A program made the position numbers and the translations under genes. A stretch of DNA of 64,000 nt, taken from Ignavibacteria bacterium (GTDB lineage: Bacteria > Bacteroidota > Ignavibacteria > Kapaibacteriales > Kapaibacteriaceae). The stretch spans positions 62,001 through 126,000 of the forward strand of contig JACPPD010000015.1 of NCBI GenBank assembly GCA_016191145.1, read 5' to 3'. The notes beneath the pieces are model-generated. The model worked only from the letters and a program-made list of their open reading frames with translations. It had not been told where the DNA came from and did no database searches. Of this stretch, positions 18,614 through 25,802 are shown piece after piece (positions within the stretch are counted from its first letter, which is position 1; each line of letters begins with the position of its first letter).

Positions 18614-21600
18614 ATGAATCGCACGCTCAAGGTCCTGATCGGCGCCGCTCTCATCTCGCTCGCGAGTTTGAGTATGGCTTCCGCCCAGACTGGTTCGCTT
18701 CAAGGTGCCCGGCTATTCCTCTACGACGGAGGCATTGGAACCGGAATGAATCGAATCGGGCTTTTTACTCCAATGGATACGTCGCTATCGTTGAGTTACA
18801 ATCTGACGTTGCCACCCAATTCGGGTTCTGCAGGGGACTTCCTCTACACGCCCGACGGATTAGGAACGCTTGCCTTTACTAGTGGCAACGACCTGTTCTG
18901 GCGCTTGGACGGCAATTCCGGTACCACGCCGTGGAATGGCACCACAGGGAGCTTCGTGGGTACGGACGATCCTACGAGCCTTGTCATCCGTGCAGGGGGC
19001 CCTAACGATATTCAATTCTGGAACGGCGCTCCCAGTTCGATGGTGATGAACATCAATCCGGTGGGTAATGTGGGCATTGGAATGCCAGCCACCGGCATGC
19101 AAAGACTCGTGGTAGCAGACTTAAGCGGTACATACGACGCCGCGTTCTTCCATTCCACTCGGCCAACCGGTTATGCACTTTCAGTGTTGCAGTCGGGCCC
19201 GGGAGGAACAGGGATTACAGTTCAGGCAGGCGATGTTGGCATCGGTATCGGCCAATACGTTGCACCGATTAACGGATTGGAAATTGACGCTCAGGGTGTT
19301 GGAATCCTCATTAAAAAGTGGGGAACTGCACCAGCCGTTGGTATTTCTATGGATGGTTCTACAACGGGACTCTTAATTGAAAATTCAACATTTGGTGTTG
19401 CAGTTGAGGGTTCAACCACAGGGCTGTACATTCGAAATGCTTCAACCTCAATCGATGCTGCAGGAAGCGTTGAAATTAATAACGGTTATTCAGCACCTGT
19501 AAACATTAACACAGCAGGTTCCACCGGTACCGTAACCATTGGTAATGCCTCTGCTGGAACGGTTTCGCTTCGCTCAGGTTCTGACATTATGATCCAGGTT
19601 CCTGGTAGCAGTTCTGGTAACGACCTGGTTCTGACTGGTATTGATGCCGGCGCGACAACAACTAAGATTTTAACGTTGGATGGCGCAAATAATGTCCGCT
19701 ACAGAACCGTAAGCGGCGGCACGACAATCATTACTGGCAGCGGTACGCTCAACCACATTCCCAAGTGGACACCCGACGGCACGACGCTTGGCAATAGTTC
19801 CATTACAGATAATGGAACACTTGTAACTGTAACAAACCCATTAACGCAAGCTGGTGGCGGTCAGGTTACGTTCTCGGGCAACGTAGATGCCAATTTGGGT
19901 CTTGATGTAACCGGCGCTACAAATTTGACCGGCACTACCATTCAGATCGGTTCTCTGAGCGTTACCGGCGCGATAACTGCAAATACAACTGGTGGGGCAA
20001 CAACAAGCATCGGTAATACAACAAGTGGCGGTTCAGTAAACATATTAGCGAATGCCGATATTACCATCAACCCTGGTGCCGGCGCAGGTGACGTCGTCAT
20101 CCCTAACATTGATTTGGACGCAACGACAACCAAGGTGCTGACATTAGACGCCAGCAACAATGTAAGGTATCGTTCTATCAGTGCAGGGTCATCTATTCTC
20201 ACTGGTACTGGAACGAACAACACTGTTGCCAAATGGACTCCCGATGGTATGACGCTTGGCAATAGTTCCATTACAGATAATGGAACACTTGTAACTGTAA
20301 CAAACCCATTAACGCAAGCTGGTGGCGGTCAGGTTACGTTCTCAGGCAACGTGGACGCAAACCTTGGTCTCGATGTTAGTGGCACTACAACGCTGACGGG
20401 TCCAACCACAGCAACTGGTGCGACGAATATCAACACAACGGGAGCCAGCCTTACAGTACTCGGTACAGTTGGCAATACTGTTCGCCTTGCTGCAAACGAC
20501 GTAGAAATGACGAACCTACCGGGCGGTGCTACAACCGACGAACTGGTTACGATTAGTGGATCTGACGTTCGCCGTGTTGCCGCGTCAACCTTTATCAATG
20601 CAAACGCATGGAAACTTGGTGGCAACTCGTCGCCATCTCCAAACATTTTTGGCACTACGAATGCAACCGCTGTTGTGATGCAAACCAATAACCTAACGCG
20701 CCTAACGCTAACCTCAACAGGCGACATTACTCAGACCGGAAATGGGCAAGTAACCTTTTCTGGGAATGTTGATGCCAATTCTGGTCTTGATGTAAGCGGT
20801 ATCACGACGGTAAATTCTACTGGTGGGGCAACAACAAGCATTGGTAATACAACAAGCGGCGGTACTGTTGACGTATTAGCGAATGCCGATATCACCATCA
20901 ACCCAGGTGCAGGCGCCGGCGACCTTGTTATCCCAAACATTGATTTAGATGCTGCAACCACAAAGATCCTTACACTCGACGCTTCCAACAATGTGCGCTA
21001 TCGTTCAATCTCTTCCGGTTCAAGCGTGATAACAGGATCGGGGACACTCAACTATGTAGCTCGATGGACGCCAGATGGAGCAACACTGGGTAGCGGCGTT
21101 ATTACAGATGATGGCTCAAATGTTGGTATCAGCACAGCAGGTACAGTAACAATCGCTTCGACGACTGTAAACGATGTTGCCATCAATGTTAGTGGCGGAG
21201 CAAGCAATGACCTTGTGCTGACAGGGATCGACACAGACAACACAACCACACGTGTTCTTGCTCTCGATGCCAGCAATAATGTTCGAGTTCACGATATCAG
21301 TGGCGGTGGAACCAATATCGTTACCGGTTCAGGTACACTCAATGCCATTCCAAAGTGGACACCAGATGGGTACACGCTTGGTGATTCAAAGATTTCAGAC
21401 AGCGGAACAAACGTTACGGTAGATGGAACAGCGGCCTTTAACGCTAATGGCAATGTGAACCTTGGTGATTTGAACACCGATGCTATAACCATCAAGGGCG
21501 ATCTTAAGGTTCTGCCGATAGCCAATCAGTTTGCCGGACGCGTAATGATTACTGGAGCGCCAGGTGTTACAACCTTTGTGATTCCTAACACTCTTGTTGG

Positions 21601-21766
21601 TGCGAATTCAATCATCCTGTTGACGCTTGAAGATGGATCAAACGTTTCGAACTTCACGGCAGTTGTCAGCGCCAAATCGAGCGGTGTAAGTTTCACCGTT
21701 CGGTTATCGAGCGTGATGACGCCGGGGCAAACCAAGTTCGTCAACTATCAGATCATCAACCAGTAA
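18614..21766 (+). CDS. Giant exported repeat protein, second fibre-like protein
   Basis: 1050-aa protein. ATG 18614 follows AAGGAG and begins the signal peptide MNRTLKVLIGAALISLASLS. The body is a set of duplicated beta-rich modules: GSGTLNHIPKWTPDGTTLGN-type, VTFSGNVDANLGLDV-type and TTSIGNTTSGG-type units each occur two to four times between residues ~375 and ~950. A different C-terminal domain follows (IANQFAGRVMITGAPGVTTF to the end). The N-terminus shares the ARLFLYDGG / LTLPPNSGSAGDFLY layout with the smaller proteins at 22241 and 22826. Role unknown; a surface fibre or adhesin is likely. Confidence 0.85.
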   Translation: MNRTLKVLIGAALISLASLSMASAQTGSLQGARLFLYDGGIGTGMNRIGLFTPMDTSLSLSYNLTLPPNSGSAGDFLYTPDGLGTLAFTSGNDLFWRLDGNSGTTPWNGTTGSFVGTDDPTSLVIRAGGPNDIQFWNGAPSSMVMNINPVGNVGIGMPATGMQRLVVADLSGTYDAAFFHSTRPTGYALSVLQSGPGGTGITVQAGDVGIGIGQYVAPINGLEIDAQGVGILIKKWGTAPAVGISMDGSTTGLLIENSTFGVAVEGSTTGLYIRNASTSIDAAGSVEINNGYSAPVNINTAGSTGTVTIGNASAGTVSLRSGSDIMIQVPGSSSGNDLVLTGIDAGATTTKILTLDGANNVRYRTVSGGTTIITGSGTLNHIPKWTPDGTTLGNSSITDNGTLVTVTNPLTQAGGGQVTFSGNVDANLGLDVTGATNLTGTTIQIGSLSVTGAITANTTGGATTSIGNTTSGGSVNILANADITINPGAGAGDVVIPNIDLDATTTKVLTLDASNNVRYRSISAGSSILTGTGTNNTVAKWTPDGMTLGNSSITDNGTLVTVTNPLTQAGGGQVTFSGNVDANLGLDVSGTTTLTGPTTATGATNINTTGASLTVLGTVGNTVRLAANDVEMTNLPGGATTDELVTISGSDVRRVAASTFINANAWKLGGNSSPSPNIFGTTNATAVVMQTNNLTRLTLTSTGDITQTGNGQVTFSGNVDANSGLDVSGITTVNSTGGATTSIGNTTSGGTVDVLANADITINPGAGAGDLVIPNIDLDAATTKILTLDASNNVRYRSISSGSSVITGSGTLNYVARWTPDGATLGSGVITDDGSNVGISTAGTVTIASTTVNDVAINVSGGASNDLVLTGIDTDNTTTRVLALDASNNVRVHDISGGGTNIVTGSGTLNAIPKWTPDGYTLGDSKISDSGTNVTVDGTAAFNANGNVNLGDLNTDAITIKGDLKVLPIANQFAGRVMITGAPGVTTFVIPNTLVGANSIILLTLEDGSNVSNFTAVVSAKSSGVSFTVRLSSVMTPGQTKFVNYQIINQ
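19783..19875 (+). repeat. 93-bp perfect direct repeat, copy 1
   Basis: Identical at every base to 20251-20343, 468 bp downstream in the same gene and frame. It encodes the module around SSITDNGTLVTVTNP. A second, imperfect duplication (about 19987-20095 and 20819-20920) surrounds it. Confidence 0.95.
20251..20343 (+). repeat. 93-bp perfect direct repeat, copy 2
   Basis: Exact second copy of 19783-19875. The 468-bp period is a multiple of three, so recombination between the copies would remove or add 156 codons without breaking the frame. Confidence 0.95.
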
Positions 21767-21785
21767 TTGGGAAGGAAGTAAAAAG

Positions 21786-22208
21786 ATGAAAACAATGAAT
21801 ATAACACTGTTTACTATTGCCTTCGCAGTTGCCATGGTACTTGCCGGGTCAAATATGCGAGCCGGTATTACTCCTCCGTCGGTTCTCCAGTGCGCAAAGT
21901 GGATGGTGTATGAAATGCGCAACTGTTCCCAGGAACAACCGGGAACTGCTCGTAAAACAGATGCAAAGGTTGGTCAGCCAACAGCATCCAAAGCAGTCAT
22001 GAAGGAGAGCGATAAGGGCGTTGATAAAGCTGCAAATACTGCTAAGGCAACGGAGCAAGTTCAGGTTGTTCCGGCTGAGACATGTGATGCGATAGCTTAT
22101 TGGAATTACCTGAGCTGTGTTGAGAATGGATTAGATCGGGTATCACCGCTCGGTGGAAAGAAAACGGACGACACGCCGAGTGTCAAGGCACCTTCAAACA
22201 CAAAATGA
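21786..22208 (+). CDS. Small exported protein of unknown function
   Basis: 140-aa protein with a signal peptide (MNITLFTIAFAVAMVLAGS). The mature part is charged and Lys/Ala/Thr-rich, with two cysteine pairs: C..W.VYEMRNC near residues 36-47 and CDAIAYWNYLSC near 106-117. The two (C-x10-C)-like blocks resemble each other, so it may have a duplicated disulfide-bonded motif. It lies 19 bases after the second fibre-like gene and ends overlapping the next frame. I recognise no family. Confidence 0.65.
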   Translation: MKTMNITLFTIAFAVAMVLAGSNMRAGITPPSVLQCAKWMVYEMRNCSQEQPGTARKTDAKVGQPTASKAVMKESDKGVDKAANTAKATEQVQVVPAETCDAIAYWNYLSCVENGLDRVSPLGGKKTDDTPSVKAPSNTK

Positions 22209-22240
22209 TCGGAAGAAGAACACCAGACAGTGGAGTAAAC

Positions 22241-22801
22241 ATGTTCAAACAAGCGATCATCATTGTTGTTATCATCTGTGCTGCCGCTATTAGTGCTGTT
22301 TCGCAGAACTATCTGAGCGGCACGCGGCTGCGGCTTGTCGACGACGGACAGACGTTTGGCGGCGTACTGATACCGCCTACGCCAACAACTGCAGATGTGT
22401 TGTTCCTGTTGCCTTCCGTCGGCGGCCAATTCCTTGTAGACGACGGTAGTGGTAAATCGGCATGGTTGGTTGGAGGTCAGGCAGTGACGTCGACGTCATT
22501 GATAGGTTCAACAACTGCATTCAATGTTCAGCTTGTTGCTGGTCCAACTTCGACAGTCCGTGCTGAAATAAATGCTTCATCAAAGGTTGTTGCTCTTCCA
22601 GACCAAACAGAACTTAGGTTCTACGAACCTTCTGCATCTGGCACAAACTATTCCGCAGTTAAGGCTGCAGATACACAGAGTGGCAACATTACTTTATTTC
22701 TACCGGCAACTGTTGGTCCTGCCGGCGCATGGTTAGGTGTTGCTGCTGCACCGGCGCCCACGGCCACAACGGCAACGCTAACGTGGATCACGCCTCCTTG
22801 A
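22241..22801 (+). CDS. Exported protein, short paralogue of the 22826 product
   Basis: 186-aa protein. ATG 22241 has GGAG at the right distance and begins a signal peptide (MFKQAIIIVVIICAAAISAV); an in-frame ATG at 22205 is less likely. The mature part (QNYLSGTRLRLVDDGQTFGG, VLIPPTPTTADVLFLLP, LLVDDGSGK-like, PDQTELRFYEPSASGTNYSA) matches the first ~175 residues of the following gene closely. It lacks that protein's C-terminal domain, so the pair arose by tandem duplication with loss or gain of the tail. Confidence 0.75.
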   Translation: MFKQAIIIVVIICAAAISAVSQNYLSGTRLRLVDDGQTFGGVLIPPTPTTADVLFLLPSVGGQFLVDDGSGKSAWLVGGQAVTSTSLIGSTTAFNVQLVAGPTSTVRAEINASSKVVALPDQTELRFYEPSASGTNYSAVKAADTQSGNITLFLPATVGPAGAWLGVAAAPAPTATTATLTWITPP

Positions 22802-22825
22802 GTAACTGAAACGGAGACCTAAACA

Positions 22826-23803
22826 ATGTTCACTAGAATTACACTGATTGCTACTCTCCTGGTAATTGCGGTTAACGTAGCACCGGCGCAGAACTACCTC
22901 AGTGGTACACAGCTAAGGCTCGTGGAGCCGAATCCCACTCAGCAGTACGGTGGAGTGCTGATTCCCCCAACACCGACTGCTGCCGACGTCATCTTTACGT
23001 TTCCCAGCACTGGCGGGTATCTTCTTGTAGACGATGGATCCGGTAAGGTTGCCTGGCTGGTAGGGGGCAATCCATTAACGGCCACTGGGCTACTGGGATC
23101 AACCACTGCGCAGGACGTAAGCTTTATTGCTGGCGGAACCAGTAACGTAAGGATGCGTTTGGAAGACGATGCCAAGGCAGTATCGCTTCCCGACCAAACT
23201 TCTCTACGTTTGATGGAACTTACTGCTTCCGGCAGCAATTACACCGAAATTGCAGCGCAAGCCCAGGTTGGAAACATTACCTACACCTTGCCAAATACTG
23301 TTGGTTCAGCGGGGCAAGTACTGGCAATAGCAGACGTACCAGCTCCTACTGCAACATCTGCCACACTCATGTGGAAGACGCAGACACTACCAGGAAATAT
23401 CGAGTTGGGGTACATCCCCGTAAGCGAACAGATTCCTGCAAGCTGTGATATCCGATTCACATATAATGCTACTACTGCCGGGACGTACATGATAAAATCG
23501 CACATGAAATGGACGTCGGGGAGTTGGGCTACTAAGAAACCAGAAATCTGCTGGAATCTGCCAACGGGTGCAACAATTAGTTACAAGTGGGTAAGCATCG
23601 ACAATCCAACAAATCTTGCGCAACAGGGGACATCATCGACTACTGCTGCAACTCAGCTCACTCTACCCGATGACACAGAAGAGTTTTCAATTACGGGGAC
23701 AATAACAGTAACAACGCCTGGCACCATAGATTTCCGCTTGGGAAAAACCGGTGGTACATGGCTTACATTGGAAGGCAGCTACATGATCGTCATCCAACCA
23801 TAA
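22826..23803 (+). CDS. Exported protein with fibre-tip-like C-terminal domain
   Basis: 325-aa protein with a signal peptide (MFTRITLIATLLVIAVNVAP). Residues ~22-180 are paralogous to the preceding gene and, in outline, to the N-terminus of the 18614 product. Residues ~195-325 (IPASCDIRFTYNATTAGTYM to LEGSYMIVIQP) form a beta-sandwich-like domain whose layout recalls the C-terminus of the 1253-aa protein. It is the last gene of the six-gene run; a strong terminator follows 53 bases later. Confidence 0.75.
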   Translation: MFTRITLIATLLVIAVNVAPAQNYLSGTQLRLVEPNPTQQYGGVLIPPTPTAADVIFTFPSTGGYLLVDDGSGKVAWLVGGNPLTATGLLGSTTAQDVSFIAGGTSNVRMRLEDDAKAVSLPDQTSLRLMELTASGSNYTEIAAQAQVGNITYTLPNTVGSAGQVLAIADVPAPTATSATLMWKTQTLPGNIELGYIPVSEQIPASCDIRFTYNATTAGTYMIKSHMKWTSGSWATKKPEICWNLPTGATISYKWVSIDNPTNLAQQGTSSTTAATQLTLPDDTEEFSITGTITVTTPGTIDFRLGKTGGTWLTLEGSYMIVIQP

Positions 23804-23855
23804 GTTTTAAAGAGACCCTCTTACATTTCTTCTATAGAGTGTTACGATTGATCAG

Positions 23856-23893
23856 CCCCTTACCAACGAATGGTAAGGGGTTGTGTTTTTTTT
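23856..23893 (+). terminator. Intrinsic terminator of the fibre operon
   Basis: CCCCTTACCA (23856-23865), loop ACGAA, and the exact complement TGGTAAGGGG (23871-23880) are followed by TTGTG and nine T's. It closes the 14173-23803 gene run. Confidence 0.92.
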
Positions 23894-23950
23894 TGGACGC
23901 ACCTGGAATGTCTTGGCAAACAGTGGTGTCGCAGCTTGAGAATGCCGGGA

Positions 23951-24061
23951 GTGATATGCTGCCGGGGAACTTGCCGGGAGGCATATGCTGCCGGCGTTTC
24001 TCCCGGCGTTTCTCCCGGCGTTTCTCCCGGCGTTTCTCCCGGCGTTTCTCCCGGCAAGTTC
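23951..24061 (+). repeat. Palindromic repeat array with five 12-bp units, upstream of rpsD
   Basis: The arms GAACTTGCCGGGAG (23967-23980) and its exact reverse complement (24048-24061) enclose five tandem copies of CCGGCGTTTCTC (23991-24050). The words GATATGCTGCCGGGGAAC and GCATATGCTGCCGG at the left are the reverse complement of parts of the 8933-9078 units, so this is the same family in the opposite orientation. The 374-base gap 23804-24177 holds only the terminator, this array and the rpsD leader. Confidence 0.9.
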
Positions 24062-24177
24062 AGGATCTTGGATTCACATTTTTACCGTAAATTTGAGATT
24101 CGGTTCGGACGGTTCGAATCGATTGTCCTTTTTATTAACATATTTGCCCCGCAACATTTGCGGGAGCGAGGGACCCA

Positions 24178-24780
24178 ATGAAGTATAATGGCCCCAAAGT
24201 AAAACTTAGCCGTAAGGTTGGTTTTGCTATAGCGCCAAAGGCGCGCAAGGTAATGGATAGGAAGCCCGGTACTCCGGGACAGCACGGCAACAGTAGGCGA
24301 CGTCCGAAGGTTTCCGATTATGCTAAGCAATTGCTGGAGAAACAACGTCTGCGGTTACAGTACAACCTGCATGAACGCCAGATGACGAACACCATTGAGA
24401 AAGCATCTCGCATTCAAGGAAATAAGGTTGACATCCTTGTGCAGCTTCTGGAACGCCGACTCGATGCCCTCGTGTTTCGGGCAGGATTGGCAAGATCTAT
24501 TTATGCTGCCCGACAGTATGTTCGTCATGGACATATCCTTGTCAATGGCAACAAGGTTGATATGCCGGCATACTCCGTTGATCCAAACGATGTGATAGAA
24601 GTGAAAGAAAAAAGCCGCAAACTCGAGGCAATTCAGGAGGCGATTAGATCTTCTTCTCCGCCACCGTATCTCGATGTAAGCAAAGCAGACTTTTCAGCAA
24701 AGTTTCTGTACCTGCCTCCGAGGGATGAAGTCCCCGTGGTGTGCGAGGTTCCTCTGGTTATCGAATACTACTCACGATAA
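24178..24780 (+). CDS. rpsD: 30S ribosomal protein S4
   Basis: 200-aa S4, a primary 16S rRNA binder that starts 30S assembly. The typical segments are KPGTPGQHG, the S4 RNA-binding domain (LLERRLDALVFRAGLARSIY and ARQYVRHGHILVNG) and the end VPLVIEYYSR. The N-terminal region has no zinc-finger cysteines (C-minus type). GAGGG lies six bases before the ATG. Here rpsD stands alone rather than in the rpsM-rpsK-rpoA cluster. Confidence 0.96.
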   Translation: MKYNGPKVKLSRKVGFAIAPKARKVMDRKPGTPGQHGNSRRRPKVSDYAKQLLEKQRLRLQYNLHERQMTNTIEKASRIQGNKVDILVQLLERRLDALVFRAGLARSIYAARQYVRHGHILVNGNKVDMPAYSVDPNDVIEVKEKSRKLEAIQEAIRSSSPPPYLDVSKADFSAKFLYLPPRDEVPVVCEVPLVIEYYSR

Positions 24781-24790
24781 AATTAAATAT

Positions 24791-24820
24791 AAAGCCCGAT
24801 CACGTCGGGCTTTTCTTTTT
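24791..24820 (+). terminator. Intrinsic terminator after rpsD
   Basis: AAAGCCCGA (24791-24799), a five-base loop, TCGGGCTTT (24805-24813), then TTCTTTTT. It ends 12 bases before the next start codon, so rpsD is probably monocistronic. Confidence 0.92.
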
Positions 24821-24831
24821 AAGGGGCTTGT

Positions 24832-25791
24832 ATGCTGTTCGGCATCGACATCGGCGGAACCAACATCAAATTCGGTTTTGTTGATGACGATGGAATCATC
24901 GTAGAAAAACATTCTGTTGCAACGAAAGCTCACGAAGGTCGGAATGCAGTTATCGACCGCATTGTGAGCATTGCTTCAGAGCTGGCTGATACTGCAGCAA
25001 CAATGAATCCATCTGCCGCAGTGAATCGTGACACTGGTCTGCCAATTGGCATCTGCGTTCCCGGCATTGTTGATCCTCTCTCCCGCCATGTACTTAAGCC
25101 CCCTAACCTGCAGGGATGGGATGATGTGCACCTGGGAGAGATTGTTGAGTCCGGTACAGGCCGACGTGTGACAGCTACCGTTGAGAACGATGCCAATGCA
25201 GCAGCCCTTGCAGAGTACCATCTTGGAGCTGGTAAGGGGCATGCAGATTTTTTATACATCACGCTTGGAACTGGCATTGGCGGAGGTGTTATACTCAACG
25301 GACGGTTGTACACAGGTCCGCATGGCGAGGCAGGAGAGATAGGCCACACCGTAATTGATTGGCGTGCCAGCTATGCTGGACGTACACCATCATACAGAAC
25401 AGGTGTACTCGAAGAGCTGGCAGGCAATGCCGGGATTGTGCGAAGGTATGTGGATGCAACCGGCCGTGTAGATGTTAAGGATGTGGAAACAATTGCAGCC
25501 ATGGCGAAGAATGGCGACGAAGCAGCAAAAAAAATTCTCGAAGAAACAGGAACAATCGTTGGATTAGGAATCTGTTCGGCTTTTGCAGTGCTTGGGTTGC
25601 ATCGTGCTGTGGTTGGCGGAGGAGTGTCGAAGTCCGATGTGATAATGAATTCCATTGTAAAAACTGTCCGCGAGCGAGCGATTCCCACAATTGCACGAGA
25701 TGCGACGGTTGTTCGTGCACACTTCCTCGACGATGCCGGATTGGTCGGTTCAGCTATGCTGAATCGATTATCTTTGCCACTTCATTCATAG
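24832..25791 (+). CDS. ROK-family sugar kinase (glucokinase-like), zinc-site cysteines absent
   Basis: 319-aa ROK protein. The ATP-binding start GIDIGGTNIKFGFVDDDG, the catalytic ENDANAAALAEYHLGAG segment, TLGTGIGGGVILNG and the GEAGEIGHTVID motif are all present. ROK kinases usually follow this last motif with the zinc ligands CGCGxxGC; here the place reads WRASYAGRTPSYRTGVLEE with no cysteine. Kinase activity is therefore likely, but zinc-independent folding must be assumed. There is no DNA-binding domain, so it is not a ROK repressor. The substrate is unknown; glucose is the usual guess. Confidence 0.88.
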   Translation: MLFGIDIGGTNIKFGFVDDDGIIVEKHSVATKAHEGRNAVIDRIVSIASELADTAATMNPSAAVNRDTGLPIGICVPGIVDPLSRHVLKPPNLQGWDDVHLGEIVESGTGRRVTATVENDANAAALAEYHLGAGKGHADFLYITLGTGIGGGVILNGRLYTGPHGEAGEIGHTVIDWRASYAGRTPSYRTGVLEELAGNAGIVRRYVDATGRVDVKDVETIAAMAKNGDEAAKKILEETGTIVGLGICSAFAVLGLHRAVVGGGVSKSDVIMNSIVKTVRERAIPTIARDATVVRAHFLDDAGLVGSAMLNRLSLPLHS

Positions 25792-25802
25792 TACAGTTTC
25801 AC

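Noticed and set aside
15251..21922. Long minus-strand ORFs opposite the fibre-like genes
   Set aside because: They mirror the repetitive codon pattern of the plus-strand genes; the plus frames have signal peptides, ribosome binding sites and domain structure.
23860..24188. Frames with repeated PGET, FLPA or SRRF units
   Set aside because: They arise because the 12-bp unit is a multiple of three; no start site or homology, and the DNA is a palindromic array.
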